Positions 20,775 to 31,965 of a stretch of 64,000 nt of DNA are shown one piece after another. This DNA comes from Acorus gramineus (lineage: Eukaryota; Streptophyta; Magnoliopsida; Acorales; Acoraceae): contig JAUJYN010000077.1 in assembly GCA_030737835.1 (NCBI GenBank), positions 37,243 through 101,242 of the forward strand, given 5' to 3'. The translations under genes and the position numbers were made by a program. The first letter of the stretch is position 1, and every line of letters begins with the position of its first letter. The notes below the pieces were generated by a model. It was not told the origin of the DNA. It searched no databases and worked only from the letters and a program-made list of their open reading frames with translations.

Positions 20775-22971
20775 GGGAGATCCCTTATCTCCCTCCTCTT
20801 TGTACTAGCCCTCGAAGGTTTCACACAAAGAATGAATGCAGCATCCCAATCAAAGGCTATTGGCTCCTATCTTAAAGGGGGAACTCAAGTCAACCATCTT
20901 GCATTTGCAGATGATCTCCTAATATTCAGTGACTCCTCCCCTTCAACAGCAAGGAATCTAGTCACATTGCTTGATGAATTTGCCAAGGACTCTGGGCTAC
21001 AGATAAATCTGTCCAAAAGTCAAGTGTTCATTAATCCATCAGACCTTAACAGAAGTTGTTTTCTAAATACTCTTCGTATTCCAGAAGGCTCTATTCCGGT
21101 TAGATCCCTTAAGCATTTGCACTGCCAACCTCTCATTGAAAAAATGAGGAAGAAACTTCTTTCTTGGCAAGCTTTACTACTCTCCTCAGCTGGCAGATTG
21201 GAGTTAACCCGTACAGTGCTCAATGGACTCCATTTGTATTGGACAAGTGCCTATTCTCTTCCCAAACGTACTATTAAAGAAGTTGAAAAAATGATTAGAG
21301 ATTTCCTTTGGAGGGACTCTCCACAAAAAACGTGCTTCCCACCATGTCAACTGGATAACCATCTGCCAGCCTTTGAATGAAGGGGGGCTTGGGATAAAAA
21401 GAATTGCAGATTGGAACAAAGCTGCTACTGGAGTTCATCTCTGGGATGTGGCTACTGGTATGGAAAGCTTGTGGGTTAAGTGGATTCATAGTAGATACTT
21501 AAAATCTCATTCTTTGTGGGAGGTGAAAGTGAGATCCACGAGTACGACTATCTGGCGGAAAATTCTGGCAGCTCGAGAATGGATCAAACCAAAGGTCAAG
21601 TACAACATCTATTCTGGCTCTAATATAAACATATGCGGGGATCCCTGGATTGATGGGGATGGACTAGCTGGGCATTTTGGGGAAAGGCTAGCCTTGCTCT
21701 TTGGGCTGAATAAAGACTCCAAGGTTAGTTGGTTGATTGTCAATGGAAAGTGGCATAAACCAAGGTGATGGCCACTTGAACTCTCTAATCTCTGGGATGC
21801 CATCTCTGAAATTGAAATTGGTGGTCGAGGCAATGATGAAATTATTTGGAGTCCAAGCAAGTTTGGCAACCTTTCTTTAGCTGAAGCTTGGAAGGAAGTG
21901 CGCTCCAAAGCAGGGCACCCTTGTTGGAAGGACTGGGTATGGCAAAGATCACATGTGCCCAAACAATCTTTTACTCTCTGGCTAGCATGCCACAACAAAT
22001 TGCCATCCCTTGCCAGGCTATTCCAAAAGAACTTGGTGGAGAGTCCCATTTGTGTTCTCTGCAACTCTGGCACAGAAACATGCAACCACCTTTTTTTCCA
22101 GTGTTCCTTTTCTGGTGTTGTATGGCAATCAGTTCTCTCAAAAGCAGGAATTACAAGGGGCACAATCTCTACAATCCTCACTGAAATTAGGTGGTTGGAC
22201 TCTTCCTTCAAGACCAAGGTCCCACAACTCATCCTTCAAGTACTATTATGCTCTACCACATGGCATGTTTGGCTTGAAAGAAATAGAAGAATTTTCAAAG
22301 GGAAACAGAGGTCACAAGATTCTATTGTCACTCTTGCCTTACGTGATTCCAGACTGAAATTGAGTCAATTCACACTCAAAGCAGAGATGTCTCCTGATCT
22401 GGACAGGATGAAAACGGGGCTGGGCATCTCAATAACTGAATTCTCATTGCATTCCATTGAGGTGAAGTGGGAAGTTCCTCAGTGGGGCTGGATCAAAGCA
22501 AACACGGATGGTTCCCTTTCGGAGGACAGAGCAGGATATGGGTTCCTCCTTCGGGATCACTTGGGTCTTCTGATCATAGCAGAGGCAGCAAAGACGTCTG
22601 GGCAGACCATCAACCATTTAGAACTAATGGCAATCGGGCAATGCATGAAATTGGCATTGGAGCTTGGCATTCAAAGTCTTTGGGTGGAAAGTGATTCAAA
22701 AGTTGCACTTTTGTGGGTCACTACATGCTGCAAGGTTCCATGGTCAGTGCGAAGGCTGGTAAATTCAATTCAAAATGACTGCACATCTTTCTCCAACATT
22801 AAGTTCTCACACATCCATAGGGAGGGCAACTGCCCGGCAGATTTGCTAGCCAGCACGCAAGGTCATCTGGGGGTAACTCGGTTCAACCCATCTCATGTTT
22901 GGCCAGAACTGAAAGCTCTCATTGACAGAGATAGAAGTGGAATTCCATACCTCAGGGAAAAGCTTATGTAG
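20775..22971 (+). pseudogene. LINE ORF2 remnant: RT, zf-RVT, RNase H
   Basis: Frame 1 (to 21380) has the RT active site HLAFADDLLIF and the RT thumb region. The frame changes near 21320-21370, then continues from 21373 with NEGGLGIKRIADWNKA and CGDPWIDG. An in-frame TGA at 21766-21768 interrupts it, after which the same frame resumes. From 21898 it encodes zf-RVT (WKDWVWQRSHVPKQSFTLWL, CVLCNSGTETCNHLFFQC) and a type I RNase H (ANTDGS, HLELMAIGQ, VESDSK, HREGNCPADLLA), stopping at 22971. With one small frameshift near the 5' edge there are about three disablements in ~2.2 kb. Confidence 0.85.
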
Positions 22972-23212
22972 CCTACTTTATATTAATGTTGTTACATTGT
23001 AATTGATCTCCCTTTCTTTTTGTATAATCAGGTGGTTTGAAAAAGGGTGGGGTGGATGCACATATTCAGGTTACTGAGTTTGTTCCCTCGCCACACCTTT
23101 CTTTCCCTCCAACCTGGTTAAAATGGCATCTCATTGTAACTACATGCACTTTTTGTACATTTGCCATATAGTTTTGAGGAATACACTTTTGGACTTACCA
23201 ACCAAAAAAAAA
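20775..23212 (+). mobile_element. 5'-truncated LINE (plant L1, RNase H type)
   Basis: A 2.44-kb non-LTR element flanked by a 17-bp target duplication with one mismatch (AAAGATAATTCYTGGCA, 20758-20774 and 23213-23229), with a poly(A) tail just before the right copy. It begins at the reverse-transcriptase CAGGGAGATCCC (QGDP) motif, so the endonuclease and most of the RT are missing, as expected for incomplete target-primed reverse transcription. It sits inside the CACTA-like element and is absent from the unit 3 copy, so it inserted after that duplication. Confidence 0.88.
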
Positions 23213-23702
23213 AAAGATAATTCCTGGCAAAGGAGCCAATTTTTTTTTTTCCACGGCTTTCATTTCCTTAGTAAAAAAATAACTTTAGACTTTTTCCAAT
23301 GAAAACTTTCCTTAGAAAAAGTTATTTTCATAATAAAAAAATAAAAAAATTACTTTTTTCAATGAAATTATTTTCCTTGATAAAAATTTCGTAGCTAAAA
23401 AACCTTTTTTTGTAGTGTATGTCAAATTATCTCCATTATCTCTTATAAATTAAGGGCATCACATGTCAAATTGTTTTACATTTTATATTTATTCATTCAT
23501 TTTAATCCACAACATTCCATGATCAACCAACCAATTAAAACTTCACTATTACTTTTTCAACAAAAATAGCTAAAGATGTAACCAAATAAAAATTGCTTAT
23601 TCTTTTATCTATACTCAAATAGTTATCTACCTCAAAATAATGTATATTTCTACACCAACATGGCTACGTGTTCATATCAGGTCCATCAAAATCTCATGTT
23701 GG

Positions 23703-23727
23703 TTGACTTGTTAAATTCCGATTGACT
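23703..23727 (+). promoter_or_regulatory. Paired W-box cores upstream of RLP2
   Basis: TTGACT at 23703-23708 and 23722-23727, 13 nt apart, about 190 bp before the start codon. Same arrangement as upstream of RLP1. Confidence 0.5.
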
Positions 23728-23918
23728 CGGTCTTCCAAAACAAAACACAACCCCGTGTCTTTTTTCGAAACATAATGGTTTGGACTTAAATCAACCACTT
23801 GTATGCCACATTTGATGACTTTTATGCACCACCAACTTTCATGCTTCTACACAATATGGTGGTGACAAACCATTATATATACTCACGGTATATGGGGTTG
23901 TGGATTGACATGGTGATC

Positions 23919-26900
23919 ATGAGTGAGTATACTAAAACTTGTGTAGTTTGGCTCCTTTGGTTTCTACTTTGTGTGGCAACAATCAATCTATGTCTGTGCA
24001 ATTCACTTTCCTCCGCAACCTGCTGGGAGATTGAGAGGCAAGTCCTCCTCAAACTCAAAGCGGGCCTGGTAGACCCTGCAAATCGACTCTCTACATGGAC
24101 CGATGAGGATTGCTGCCGCTGGAGCGGTGTATCCTGTGATAACCAGACGGGCCATGTTGTCAAGATTGACCTTCAAAACCCTTATTATGATGGCTCACTA
24201 TATAATGATTGGCCAAATGGGTCCTTGAGAGGTAAGATTGGTCCTTCTTTGCTTGATTTGAAACATCTTACTTATTTGGATCTGAGTTCGACGGATTTTG
24301 AAGGCTCCATTCCTCCTTTCATTGGTTCCTTGTCAAAACTGACATATCTAAATCTCTCAATGAGTTCTTTCAATGGTACAATCCCTCCCCAACTTGGAAA
24401 TCTGTCCATCCTCGAGATTCTAGATGTAGGAAAGAATTGGTATCTCCGCGCGGACGACCTACAATGGTTGTCGGGCCTTTTATCTTTGCAGCATCTTGAT
24501 TTGAACCATGTTAACCTCACTAAGTCATCTGACTGGTTCCATATGATCTTCAGGCTCCCTTCTTTATCAGTTCTAAAATTGGGCAATTGTGGACTTCATA
24601 GTTTGCCGAGTTCCATTAAGAATCTGTATGCTAATTCAACACGTCTTTCAGTCCTTGATCTTTCTTATAATTACTTTGATTCTGAAATTCCAGGTTGGTT
24701 GTTCAATATTAGCAGCCTTACACATCTCCATCTTAGTGGCAACCATTTCTATGGTCCAATTCCCAATGTTTTCGGAAATTTTATCAACCTCGAGGTCCTT
24801 GATCTTTCTTCAAATACAATTAATTCCACAATACCCCATTGGATCTTCAATATAAGCAGCCTTACGTATCTGGATCTGAGTTTCAACAATTTCAATGGTC
24901 AAATTCCTAGTGCTTTTGAAAAAAGCTACATTAAAGTTAGTCTCCAGATATTATCGTTAAGATCCAATAATCTGAAAGGGAACCTGCCTGACATACTAGA
25001 GCAGTTCAGATACCTAAGAACTCTTGATTTGAGTAATAACATGATTTCCGGTTCCATCCCAGCATCCATTGGAAGGTTCTCGTTCTTGTCAAAATTATAT
25101 TTAAGCGGCAATCAATTGAATGGTACAGTTCCTAATATCATTGGACAACTCTCCGATCTAAAAGTTCTAGATCTTGCTCACAACTCATTGCAAGGGATCA
25201 TCTCTGAACATCACTTCACCAATCTGATGAAACTAGAAGAACTGGATATGTCTTCAAATTCATTGGTTTTGAATGTTACTCCTGGCTGGGTTCCTCCATT
25301 TCATCTTAAAGTAATTGGGTTGGGATCTTGCCATTTGGGTGGTTATTTCCCGAAATGGCTACATACACAGAGCAAATTTATTGCACTAAACTTATCCAAT
25401 ACAAGAATTTCAGATACCATACCTGATTGGTTATGGAACTTGTCTTCCCAAGTTGTTCTACTAGATCTCTCACAAAATGAGATCAGAGGAATGCTACCCA
25501 TGTCCTTTTCATCCACTAACATTGAAGTTATCAACCTGAGTTACAACAAGTTTGAAGGTTCATTACCTCGACTCCCTTCTCGTCCTTTTTCTCTTGATTT
25601 GACGAGTAATTCATTTACAGGTCCCATTGCTTTTGGCAATAATAAAGTATCATTAGGCCTTCTGTTTTTATCAAACAATAAAATAAACGGAAGCATCCCC
25701 TCATCTATATGCAAACTTGAGGAATTGGCGGTTCTCGATATCTCTAACAATCAGCTATCAGGAGAGCTCCCCACTTGTTGGAAAAATTTAACTAGCTTGA
25801 TGGCTGTTAATTTGGCAAACAATAACCTCTCTGGAGAGATCCCGACCATGATGTGTCATAATCATCTTCTTGGTCTTCATGCATTACGCTTAAGCAATAA
25901 CAGTTTTTCTGGAGAAATACCATGTTCTATGAAGAATTGCACCAGTTTGGCTATGGTTGATCTCGGGCAAAATAAGTTACATGGAAATATTCCAACTTGG
26001 ATGGGAGAGAGCCTATCAAGTTTGGTATTTCTTCGGCTTCGATCAAATTTCTTTGGCGGGACGATTCCTCCTCAAATCTGTGAGCTTTCTTCACTTCAGG
26101 TCTTGGACCTTGCAGACAATAATCTTATAGGACATCTACCAGAGTGTATTGGCAATTTCAGCAAAATGATCGTCAATCCAAATGCAAGCCAACAGGCACT
26201 ATATATGCCGGTACATATTGAAGATTGGGGAGACTTTGGTATTCATATATTTCCAAACTACAAATATAGCTTGCCATTGGTCAGGGATGGGGAGGAACGT
26301 GAATACACCAACATCCTCCCACTGGTGACGAACATCGACTTATCCAACAACTCTCTTGTTGGAGAGATCCCAGTGGGTGTACTCAGTCTTCTTGGATTGC
26401 AATGCCTAAACTTGTCTAGAAATCATTTGACGGGGAATATCCCGTTGAAGATTGGTGTTATGCAATCAATGATGACACTTGATCTATCAAGAAACGAGCT
26501 CTCTGGGCAGATTCCGCCAAGCCTCTCCAATCTCAGCTTTTTGAATCACTTGAATTTATCATTCAACAACTTGTCAGGGAGAATTCCAACGGGCAGCCAA
26601 CTCCAGACTCTCAATGATACATCTGTTTATATGGGCAACTCCTATCTATGTGGACCTCCACTGCCCCAAGAATGCCCGGGCGATGGGCCGTCACAGAGCC
26701 CATCATTTACTAGTAAAGAAAATGAAGATGAAGGTGGAGACATCCAAGAAATGTTATGGTTTTACCTCGGCATTATTTCAGGCTTCGTCTTGGGATGCTG
26801 GATGGTCTGGGGAGTTCTGTTTTTCAAAAGAAGCTGGAGGATCGCTTATTTTCTTGTTGTGGACGACCTGTATGATAAAGTTTATGTAACTTCTGTACTC

Positions 26901-26942
26901 GGCATCCGAAGATGGAAGGAAATGAAAGGAAGGAGAACTTGA
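23919..26942 (+). CDS. LRR receptor-like protein (EIX2/Cf-type), RLP2
   Basis: Single exon, 1007 residues from the ATG before the signal peptide; other in-frame ATGs lie upstream. Same domain order as RLP1: signal peptide, LRR N-cap (DEDCCRWSGVSC), LRR array, island ending LVRDGEEREY, C-cap (GPPLPQEC), acidic stretch, membrane helix with GIISGFVLG, and basic tail ending RRWKEMKGRRT. It differs from RLP1 by whole-repeat changes. It has gained about 48 residues (two LRRs, the part containing NVFGNFINLEVLDLSSN and STIPHWIFNISS) and lost about 51 (the GNRFDGLIFPRG and LHTLDLSDNRFGGEF repeats). The LRR1 patch reads NPYYDGSLYNDWPN and the island patch MPVHIEDWGDFGIHI, both unlike RLP1. Its upstream region carries the LINE-in-CACTA insertion, ending ~500 bp before the start. 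Ligand unknown. Confidence 0.93.
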   Translation: MSEYTKTCVVWLLWFLLCVATINLCLCNSLSSATCWEIERQVLLKLKAGLVDPANRLSTWTDEDCCRWSGVSCDNQTGHVVKIDLQNPYYDGSLYNDWPNGSLRGKIGPSLLDLKHLTYLDLSSTDFEGSIPPFIGSLSKLTYLNLSMSSFNGTIPPQLGNLSILEILDVGKNWYLRADDLQWLSGLLSLQHLDLNHVNLTKSSDWFHMIFRLPSLSVLKLGNCGLHSLPSSIKNLYANSTRLSVLDLSYNYFDSEIPGWLFNISSLTHLHLSGNHFYGPIPNVFGNFINLEVLDLSSNTINSTIPHWIFNISSLTYLDLSFNNFNGQIPSAFEKSYIKVSLQILSLRSNNLKGNLPDILEQFRYLRTLDLSNNMISGSIPASIGRFSFLSKLYLSGNQLNGTVPNIIGQLSDLKVLDLAHNSLQGIISEHHFTNLMKLEELDMSSNSLVLNVTPGWVPPFHLKVIGLGSCHLGGYFPKWLHTQSKFIALNLSNTRISDTIPDWLWNLSSQVVLLDLSQNEIRGMLPMSFSSTNIEVINLSYNKFEGSLPRLPSRPFSLDLTSNSFTGPIAFGNNKVSLGLLFLSNNKINGSIPSSICKLEELAVLDISNNQLSGELPTCWKNLTSLMAVNLANNNLSGEIPTMMCHNHLLGLHALRLSNNSFSGEIPCSMKNCTSLAMVDLGQNKLHGNIPTWMGESLSSLVFLRLRSNFFGGTIPPQICELSSLQVLDLADNNLIGHLPECIGNFSKMIVNPNASQQALYMPVHIEDWGDFGIHIFPNYKYSLPLVRDGEEREYTNILPLVTNIDLSNNSLVGEIPVGVLSLLGLQCLNLSRNHLTGNIPLKIGVMQSMMTLDLSRNELSGQIPPSLSNLSFLNHLNLSFNNLSGRIPTGSQLQTLNDTSVYMGNSYLCGPPLPQECPGDGPSQSPSFTSKENEDEGGDIQEMLWFYLGIISGFVLGCWMVWGVLFFKRSWRIAYFLVVDDLYDKVYVTSVLGIRRWKEMKGRRT

Positions 26943-27014
26943 ATAAGAGCTGATGGGTTATTGTAATAATAAATATTATATGTGACTGAGTACCTATTGT
27001 GTGCAATGCTGAAA

Positions 27015-27020
27015 AATAAA
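27015..27020 (+). terminator. Poly(A) signal of RLP2
   Basis: AATAAA about 73 bp after the stop, at the position equivalent to 11239-11244. Confidence 0.45.
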
Positions 27021-27333
27021 ATGTATTTTATGGTTAATTTACAGTTTGGTATGTAAACTGGAGAGTCCTCTGGTTTGATATGTAAGAGTGATGTATAACT
27101 TGTTCATCTCTCTGGACATGGAAATAAAAAGTGGTGATTTTTAACTATGAAAGAGGTAGCGATCGGCCCCTCACACTGAGTCATTGATGTACAACTAACA
27201 ACTGAACCATTTATGAGTGAGAGAGTAAGAGTGAGAGTGTATGAGAGATGGAGGAAGAGGGAGAGTGGGCTCTGAGATGAAGAAACAGCAAATAAAAGAG
27301 GAAAAAAGAGAAACAGAGAGTAGAGAAAAAAAG

Positions 27334-27349
27334 GAGAGAGAGAGAGAGA
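27334..27349. repeat. (GA)8 microsatellite
   Basis: Short version of the GA tract that has 21 units after RLP1. Confidence 0.85.
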
Positions 27350-27384
27350 ATACACTTGTAAAACCATAACATTTCTTGGATGTC

Positions 27385-27500
27385 TGATCCTGTGTCTCTT
27401 ATGTAAATATATACTTGGAGGTTCTGCCCTTTTGTTAGTTAGTTAATATAAGCCCACTCTATGGGCCTTTCTCTATGGGCCTTTCTCCTGTCTAAAAGAA
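27385..27500 (+). mobile_element. 3' tail remnant of the RLP1-flank LINE
   Basis: Matches the last ~110 bp of the LINE at 11672-12903 (TGTGTCTCTTATGTAAATAT through GGGCCTTTCTCCTGT). The upstream 1.1 kb has been deleted, and a short stretch around CTATGGGCCTTTCT is duplicated in tandem. Confidence 0.7.
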
Positions 27501-27617
27501 AAAAGAAAATGTTATTTCTATGTTACATGCAGCATTTATTTGCAGTCTCCCGTGTCACACGTCTCATTTATACGTTTGGAGAGAGAAATCTCAGTGCAAT
27601 CCATTTTTCATGTCTCA

Positions 27618-27649
<32 letters not shown>

Positions 27650-27909
27650 GATGTTTTGAGTTTTAAAAAATAGTAGTATTTTTTTATAATAAAATAAAAT
27701 ATATACTTCAAAAAATTGCGTAATTTTATTCATAAGGAAATGGAAAAAAAATTATAGTAGATTTATAACTTCATTAATGTGAGAGTATGATGCTAACAAA
27801 CTATGTGTAACAATGCTTATTTTGCTCATTTGGACAGCATGTAATATTTATAGTAAATGTTAAAACTTGGTTTACAACCTAGCATGTAGTCCACGCACAT
27901 TTTAAATTT
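27501..27909. other. Spacer with short (TA)n tract, no gene
   Basis: Collinear with 12910-13300. Holds a (TA)n run near 27622-27648. Ends in TTTAAATTT, the target copy of the next element. Confidence 0.5.
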
Positions 27910-28940
27910 GGGTTAAAGACATCTAAGTCCCTACAAACATGGGAAAACCCATATAAGTGCCTACTAAAATTGGGACAGACGTACGAGTTCCTGAAAACTC
28001 AGAAAAATCCAATTATCATCTCTGAATTAAATTTCCATCCAAACTTAACGGAATATTCTCAGAATATTCCATCACATATAATTGTATAGACATTGAAGTC
28101 CTTATAAACAGTCATAAAGACAAATTAGTCCTTGCAAAAGATAAAATTGTCCCTGAAAGACTTTTACATTAAATTGTGTACACATTGCAGTCCCTATAAA
28201 CAATCATAAAGACAAATTAATCCTTGCAAAAAACAAAATTACCCCTGAAAGATTTTTACATTTAATTGGATAAACATTACAGTCCTTATAAATAATCGTA
28301 AAGACAAAATGGTCTCTGTAAAAGATAAAAATGCCCCTGAAGAATGCATTCTACCGGTTAAAATATTGGTTTTACATCCAAATTGTGATCTTCAGGTGGA
28401 GTGTGATTGATAGGATAGAAGATGAAAAAATAAATAAATAAATTATATTATTTGTCTTTATGATTGTTTATAAGGACTGCAATGTCTACACAATTAAATG
28501 TAAAAATCCTTCAGGGGTATTTTTATCTTTTATAGGGACCAATTTGTCTTTACGATTGTTTATAAATACTGTAATGTCTATTCAATTAAATGTAAAAGTC
28601 TTTCAAGGACAATTTTATCTTTTGCGGGGATTAATTTTCTTTATGATTATTTATAGGGACAGCAATGTGTACACAATTTAATGTAAAAGTCTTTTAGGGA
28701 CAATTTTATCTTTTGCAGGGATTAATTTGTCTTTATAACTGTTTATAAGGACTTCAATGTCAACACAATTATATGTGATGGAATATTCTGGGAATATTCC
28801 GTTAAGTTTGGATGGAAATTTAACTCAGAGATGATAATTAGATTTTTCTGAGTTTTCAGGAACTTGTACGTCTGTCCCAATTTTAATAGGGACTTATATG
28901 GGTTTTCTCATGCTTGTAGGGACTTAAATGTCTTTAACCC
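27910..28940. mobile_element. Long palindromic MULE-type MITE (unit 2)
   Basis: A 1031-bp element flanked by a perfect 9-bp duplication TTTAAATTT (27901-27909, 28941-28949). It begins GGGTTAAAGACATCTAAGTC and ends in its complement. The two arms of ~480 bp are inverted copies of each other with few mismatches and meet near 28340-28440. Inside each arm a ~90-bp unit (CATT-CAGTCC-TTATAAA..., AAAGACAAAT-AGTCC, GATAAAATTG-CCC) is repeated about three times. The empty site is visible in units 1 (~13292) and 4 (~60780). No coding capacity; transcription would give a long hairpin. Confidence 0.85.
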
Positions 28941-28949
28941 TTTAAATTT

Positions 28950-29362
28950 TTTAAAATAATGAAGTGTATACTCTAATGAATTGAGTAAATTCATTGGTAG
29001 AAATGTTAAAAAGAGCCTAATAAGAGGTATGTGGGGACTACTGGTACGACGCTCAATTTTTTTTCTCTGAGTGGCCTAAATAATTCAAGTATGTATTACA
29101 TTTTAATAAATATACATGACTGATTACATGAAATGTATTTATTTAAAAAATAAAAAAAATGAGGGGGTTGCATGTGAGGTTACACGTTGGACTGTCCCTA
29201 ACATCATGTTAAATTTAACTTTGGTAAACACACACTGTATAAAGATCAAGTTAATGGGCTACCACCACAACATTGGTAAACACAGGCTGTATTTAACTTT
29301 TAATTAAATTGAAGCTCAGAACAATGCCAAAATTGCAAGAGGCCAAACAAGTTATAAACCAA
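28950..29362. other. Spacer, no gene
   Basis: Collinear with 13310-13940 but shortened by a deletion relative to unit 1. Nothing recognisable. Confidence 0.45.
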
Positions 29363-29974
29363 GAGCATCTCCAAAACCATCCCTACATCATTTTTTTCAT
29401 CATACAATGAATCAAATCTCTTAAAACTCAACTCTAATGGTTTCCATACACCCCTCTCTCACTACATTTTTCCTTAACACACTTCTCATGGATAAGGAGC
29501 CACATTCATTTCCTACATCAAAAAAATATATATTGCATCATTTCCGTTCTTTCATTTCTTTTTTTTTATATGGGCATAATGAGTATTTCTCTACATAATT
29601 TTTTTGTTCATTATTAATAATTAATTTTTATTCATTATGAATAATTTTTATTTATTTTTCATGTTTTTTGAAAATTTTAATTTACTTTTAATTAATTTTT
29701 ACTCATTATTAATAATTTTTATTTAAATAATCTATATTCCAAGTCAATATTTGATGAATTTTAGAATATGTTTTTATTCATTTCATATTTGAACATCTTG
29801 TAATTTATAGATATGACTTGAAATATTTGATCATTTTGAATGAGAATAGGATAAAAAATAAAGAGGTTTTTTGAATAACAAAAAAAAAAATGACAATGAC
29901 TCCCAACATGTCTTAAAAGGCGATCTCTCCCCCACAGTACATGGAAAAGAAAAAAGAGGTTTTTGAAAATGCTC
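29363..29974. mobile_element. MITE with GAGCATCTCC ends (unit 2 copy)
   Basis: Same insertion as 13941-14556: GAGCATCTCCAAAACC at the left and GAAAATGCTC then TAA at the right. Confidence 0.5.
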
Positions 29975-29999
29975 TAAGAAACTCCACTGTAGAGGAATC

Positions 30000-30515
30000 A
30001 CTGACCAAAACAATTTATGATGGGAATAAATACCGGATCCTTGGAGGCTGTAACTTGAATTGCCAAACTGGATGTACAAAATGCCTATGATGAACACCAG
30101 CAAATATTTCTGATTTATAAACTAATAACCCACCCCAAGTATCCATTATCAGTTCAAGCAAAACAAAGCCACAAATCCCCTTCTCTTACATTATCAAGCA
30201 ACAAGACACAGTTTATCAAGTGTCACCACTACATATAATGGAGAAACAAAAGACCATCAACCAAAAAAAAGAAAAAAGAAGCACCATCATGGCATCATCT
30301 CTGGTGCTTCATCCTACAAAATGGTGTAATACAACAATTGCCAATGTTTTTAGTCATATATGAAATCTGAATACATGCAGCATCACACAAGAAGGGGACG
30401 TTGGCATACGTTCCTGTGAGGGAACATCGGATGCATTGAAGCACTGTGAAGAGGAATGTCTTTGGAAGCTTTGGGAACCATGACAGATCCAGGTCCTGGC
30501 CTACGGGCATTGTTC
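30000..30515 (-). pseudogene. Antisense terminal-exon/3'UTR fragment (unit 2 copy)
   Basis: Counterpart of 14600-15086. The acceptor-like TTTGCCTAG ends at 30516, the frame runs from 30515 to a stop at 30383, then 3'UTR-like sequence follows. Identical in the encoded residues to the unit 1 copy. Confidence 0.4.
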
Positions 30516-31965
30516 CTAGGCAAAGCAGGAATCATGTGGGTTAGGCCGCCATGGAGTCGATGCAAACAAGGGTTAACACACAAAATATATCACCGTCTCC
30601 AAGCTCTTAATTAAATTAAATGCTACCATAAGTACAAAATATACACCAATCACGCGCAAATTACTTCGAATATCCCATGTGAGTTGTAAAAAAAAAAATT
30701 GAACGAGGCATGATGCTGCAGATTCTAATTTGTATATAACTTCATCATGAATAGTCTTGTACATCATTTTTAATCCAAAGGTTCATTTATATATGTTTGA
30801 TTCCCTCTTTTGAGTTACAACTCAACCAAATTTATACTTTCCCTGACCCTACTACGAAGAGCTTGAGTCCACGTCCCTCCTTTTCATCACATTAATAAAA
30901 CATCTCCCATCAAACTGCTTGGATCAGCGGATCTAGGTCCTCTTCATACTCTCTTATGAAGCATGACTGATCTAGGTCCTCGCATAAATCAAAAAAGGGT
31001 TAAAAGAGATTTACGTCTTTACAAATATGAATAATCTCGTATAAGTCCCTGTTAAAGTTGGGGCAAGTCCTTGTAAACTCACAAAAACCCCATTATCATT
31101 TCTGAGTTAAACTTTCATCCAAAATTGATAGAATATTCTTATAATATTTCATCATCATGTAATTGTGTAGACATTACAATCCTTATAAACAATAATAAAA
31201 ATAAATTAATCCCTACAAAAGATCAATTTGTCCATATAGAACTTTTATATTTCTTCATTCTCAGAAAGGCATTGTTTGGAGAAGTAAAAAAATTGGAAAC
31301 AATTTAATCATTTCATGGTATAGGGTTAGGGTTAATTAGAATTAAACTTCGCTGACAACATGAATGTATATGGATTTTTATGAGTTTTCAAAAATGGATT
31401 ACCCATATGTTTGCAGGGATATAAATGTTTTTAATTAACCCATCAAAAAAACCAAGCATATATCTTCTAAAATAATATGCTTAATTAAAAATTTTGTTTT
31501 AACTTTTTTACAAAAAAAAATATGCTTTATACATAATTATATTTTTCAAAGGAGTTTACATCTATATAAAAAAAAAATAGGATGGAGTCCGTTACCTAGA
31601 GGATTGACATTGACCCTGACAGTCTAGATCAAGTGGCTTTAGTGACAACAAAGAGTCCCCCAGTGAGACATATGGATCGGAATCAAAGGAAATTACATCG
31701 AACCATCAGAAGGAATGTTAGCTAAATCCAAAAGTCACGGTGGACTAAGAATTTAAAGTCTTTAGGAAACATTAGCTCAATCCAAATTAAAAGTCATTGT
31801 GGAATAATTAAAAAATTCTCTGAGTCTTTTGAAACAGTAGCACATACATCTCTTTCAATGGCCAAGCAAAAAGTTGGAGTTGTCTGATGACTTTGATCCG
31901 TCCAAAACCATTAGACGCGTTCAATGTGAATTGTGGAGTACCTTACGGGGCATTCAAGGATGTGA
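30516..31965. repeat. A-block region of unit 3 (single copy)
   Basis: Contains the intron-like spacer, one diverged MULE-type MITE (30997-31441) and a single A-block tail closing near 31961. Units 1 and 2 have two or more blocks here, so block number differs among units. No gene. Confidence 0.6.
30997..31441. mobile_element. MULE-type MITE, diverged copy (unit 3)
   Basis: About 445 bp flanked by 9-bp ATCAAAAAA repeats, collinear with 15570-16014. Confidence 0.65.

Larger units (their letters stand above)
20511..23417. mobile_element. CACTA-like non-autonomous element, split by a LINE
   Basis: The right end TTTTTTTGTAGTG (complement CACTACAAAAAAA) is the classic CACTA (En/Spm) terminus. The interior is made of short inverted words such as TTACTAAGGAA and TTCCTTAGTAA and of CAATGAAA/TTTCATTG-type repeats, as in CACTA subterminal regions. 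The left end is not a clear CACTA terminus, so this boundary rests on comparison with the shorter sequence at 55343-55395 in unit 4. No transposase. Unit 3 has the same element (35164-40370). Confidence 0.55.
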
